5,892 nucleotides of DNA from an uncultured Blautia sp. (lineage in GTDB: Bacteria; Bacillota; Clostridia; Lachnospirales; Lachnospiraceae). Position 1 is the stretch's first letter. Each line of letters opens with the position of its first letter. Position numbers and translations under genes: made by a program. The notes under the pieces are model-generated. The model made no database searches. It was not told the DNA's origin and saw only the letters and a list, made by a program, of their open reading frames with translations. The stretch lies in NCBI GenBank assembly GCA_900547615.1, contig URHH01000151.1, forward strand, positions 1 through 5,892, in the 5' to 3' direction. Positions 5,441-5,892 of this stretch are shown one piece after another.

Positions 5441-5892
5441 ATGAAGTTAAAAAAAGTGACAGGTTTTATCAGCGCGCTGGCGCTGGCAGCGTCTCTTCTT
5501 ATTATGCCGTCAGCAAGAGTACAGGCAGGAGCGGAGGATTCCTCTGTTGTTGTTACCATGCCGACTACATCAGAGCCGGAATCCGGATTTGATCCCGCAT
5601 ACGGCTGGGGAGCAGGGGAGCACGTACATGAGCCGCTCATTCAGAGCACCCTTGTGCGCACAACAAAAGACCTGAAAATTGAAAACGACCTGGCAACGGA
5701 GTATTCCTGCAGTGAAGATAAGCTGACATGGACAGTAAAAATCCGTGACGATGTAAAATTCACAGACGGAGAGCCGCTTACCGCGCAGGACGTCGCTTTT
5801 ACATACAATACCTGCAGAGATGAAAGTACCGTCAATGACTTCACCATGTTAAAAGAGGCGGTTGCAGTAGACGATACCACTGTGGAATTTCA
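5441..5892 (+). CDS. ABC transporter solute-binding protein, family 5 (peptide/nickel type), N-terminal 150 residues, 3' end outside window
   Basis: The frame runs open from the ATG to the window edge with no stop, giving 150 residues plus two bases. It begins with a Sec signal peptide: basic MKLKK, a hydrophobic core about 8-22 (FISALALAASLLIM) and a probable signal-peptidase I site after VQA (27-29). The mature part shows family 5 binding-protein features: a first strand (SVVVTMPTT, 35-43), GFDPAYGWG (49-57), EPLIQSTLVRTT (64-75), LATEYSCSEDKLTWTVKIRDDVKFTDGEPLTAQDVAFTYN in the 84-123 stretch, where the WTVKIRDDVKFxDG and LTAxDVAFTYN blocks are the family signature. Such proteins capture oligopeptides, nickel or other small ligands outside the cell and pass them to a membrane permease, whose genes would be expected just downstream. 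Ligand cannot be decided from this part. Unusually for a Gram-positive, there is no lipobox cysteine, so the protein may not be a lipoprotein. It has its own promoter after the terminator. Confidence 0.9.
   Translation, partial: MKLKKVTGFISALALAASLLIMPSARVQAGAEDSSVVVTMPTTSEPESGFDPAYGWGAGEHVHEPLIQSTLVRTTKDLKIENDLATEYSCSEDKLTWTVKIRDDVKFTDGEPLTAQDVAFTYNTCRDESTVNDFTMLKEAVAVDDTTVEF

Noticed and set aside
5419..5880. Two - strand open frames opposite the solute-binding protein
   Set aside because: The + strand frame has a promoter, ribosome binding site, signal peptide and family 5 motifs. The reverse frames show none of these.
1..5892. CRISPR arrays, tRNA or rRNA genes, insertion sequences, attachment sites
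   Set aside because: On reading the window no spaced direct repeats, tRNA-like cloverleaf, transposase motifs or terminal inverted repeats were seen. The DNA is almost wholly taken up by the listed genes.

Overview
The window looks like chromosomal DNA of an obligately or facultatively anaerobic Gram-positive Clostridia member, most likely a gut-type Lachnospiraceae. This is inferred from the gene set: a three-part flavodiiron/rubredoxin/NADH-oxidoreductase fusion, a YusI-type ArsC-like protein and strong AGGAGG ribosome binding sites. It also rests on moderate GC content and a long-signal-peptide oligopeptide-type binding protein. No search was run, so the taxon is a guess at family level.

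Layout, all genes on the + strand. Bases 2-160 are the last 52 codons of an M18-family aminopeptidase. They are followed, with gaps of 19, 20 and 12 bases and then a 4-base ATGA overlap, by four complete genes: an ArsC/Spx-fold thioredoxin-like protein (180-536), an 841-residue class F flavodiiron protein (557-3082), an M20D-type amidohydrolase (3095-4279), and a two-part protein with a tyrosine-phosphatase-like domain (4276-5328). The tight spacing and the absence of any visible terminator between them suggest one operon that begins upstream of the window. It ends at a strong 9-bp GC-rich hairpin terminator (5368-5397). A sigma-A-type promoter overlaps that terminator and drives a new unit, starting with a family 5 (peptide/nickel type) ABC transporter solute-binding protein (5441 to the window edge, incomplete).

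How the genes may work together. The flavodiiron fusion should take electrons from NADH through its own FAD and rubredoxin modules to a diiron site that reduces O2 (and possibly peroxide or NO), protecting an anaerobe. The ArsC-like CxxC protein beside it fits a redox or stress theme. The two metallopeptidase-family genes point to turnover of peptides or acylated amino acids in the cytoplasm. The downstream binding protein may import oligopeptides, but it is a separate transcription unit, so a link to the operon is only a guess.

Most of the window is ordinary housekeeping or accessory metabolism. The points most worth a second look are the phosphatase-like protein, whose signature reads HCSTGKDLTG with Leu in place of the catalytic Arg; the single-chain O2-reducing electron chain; the terminator and promoter that share bases; and a solute-binding protein whose signal peptide has no lipobox cysteine.
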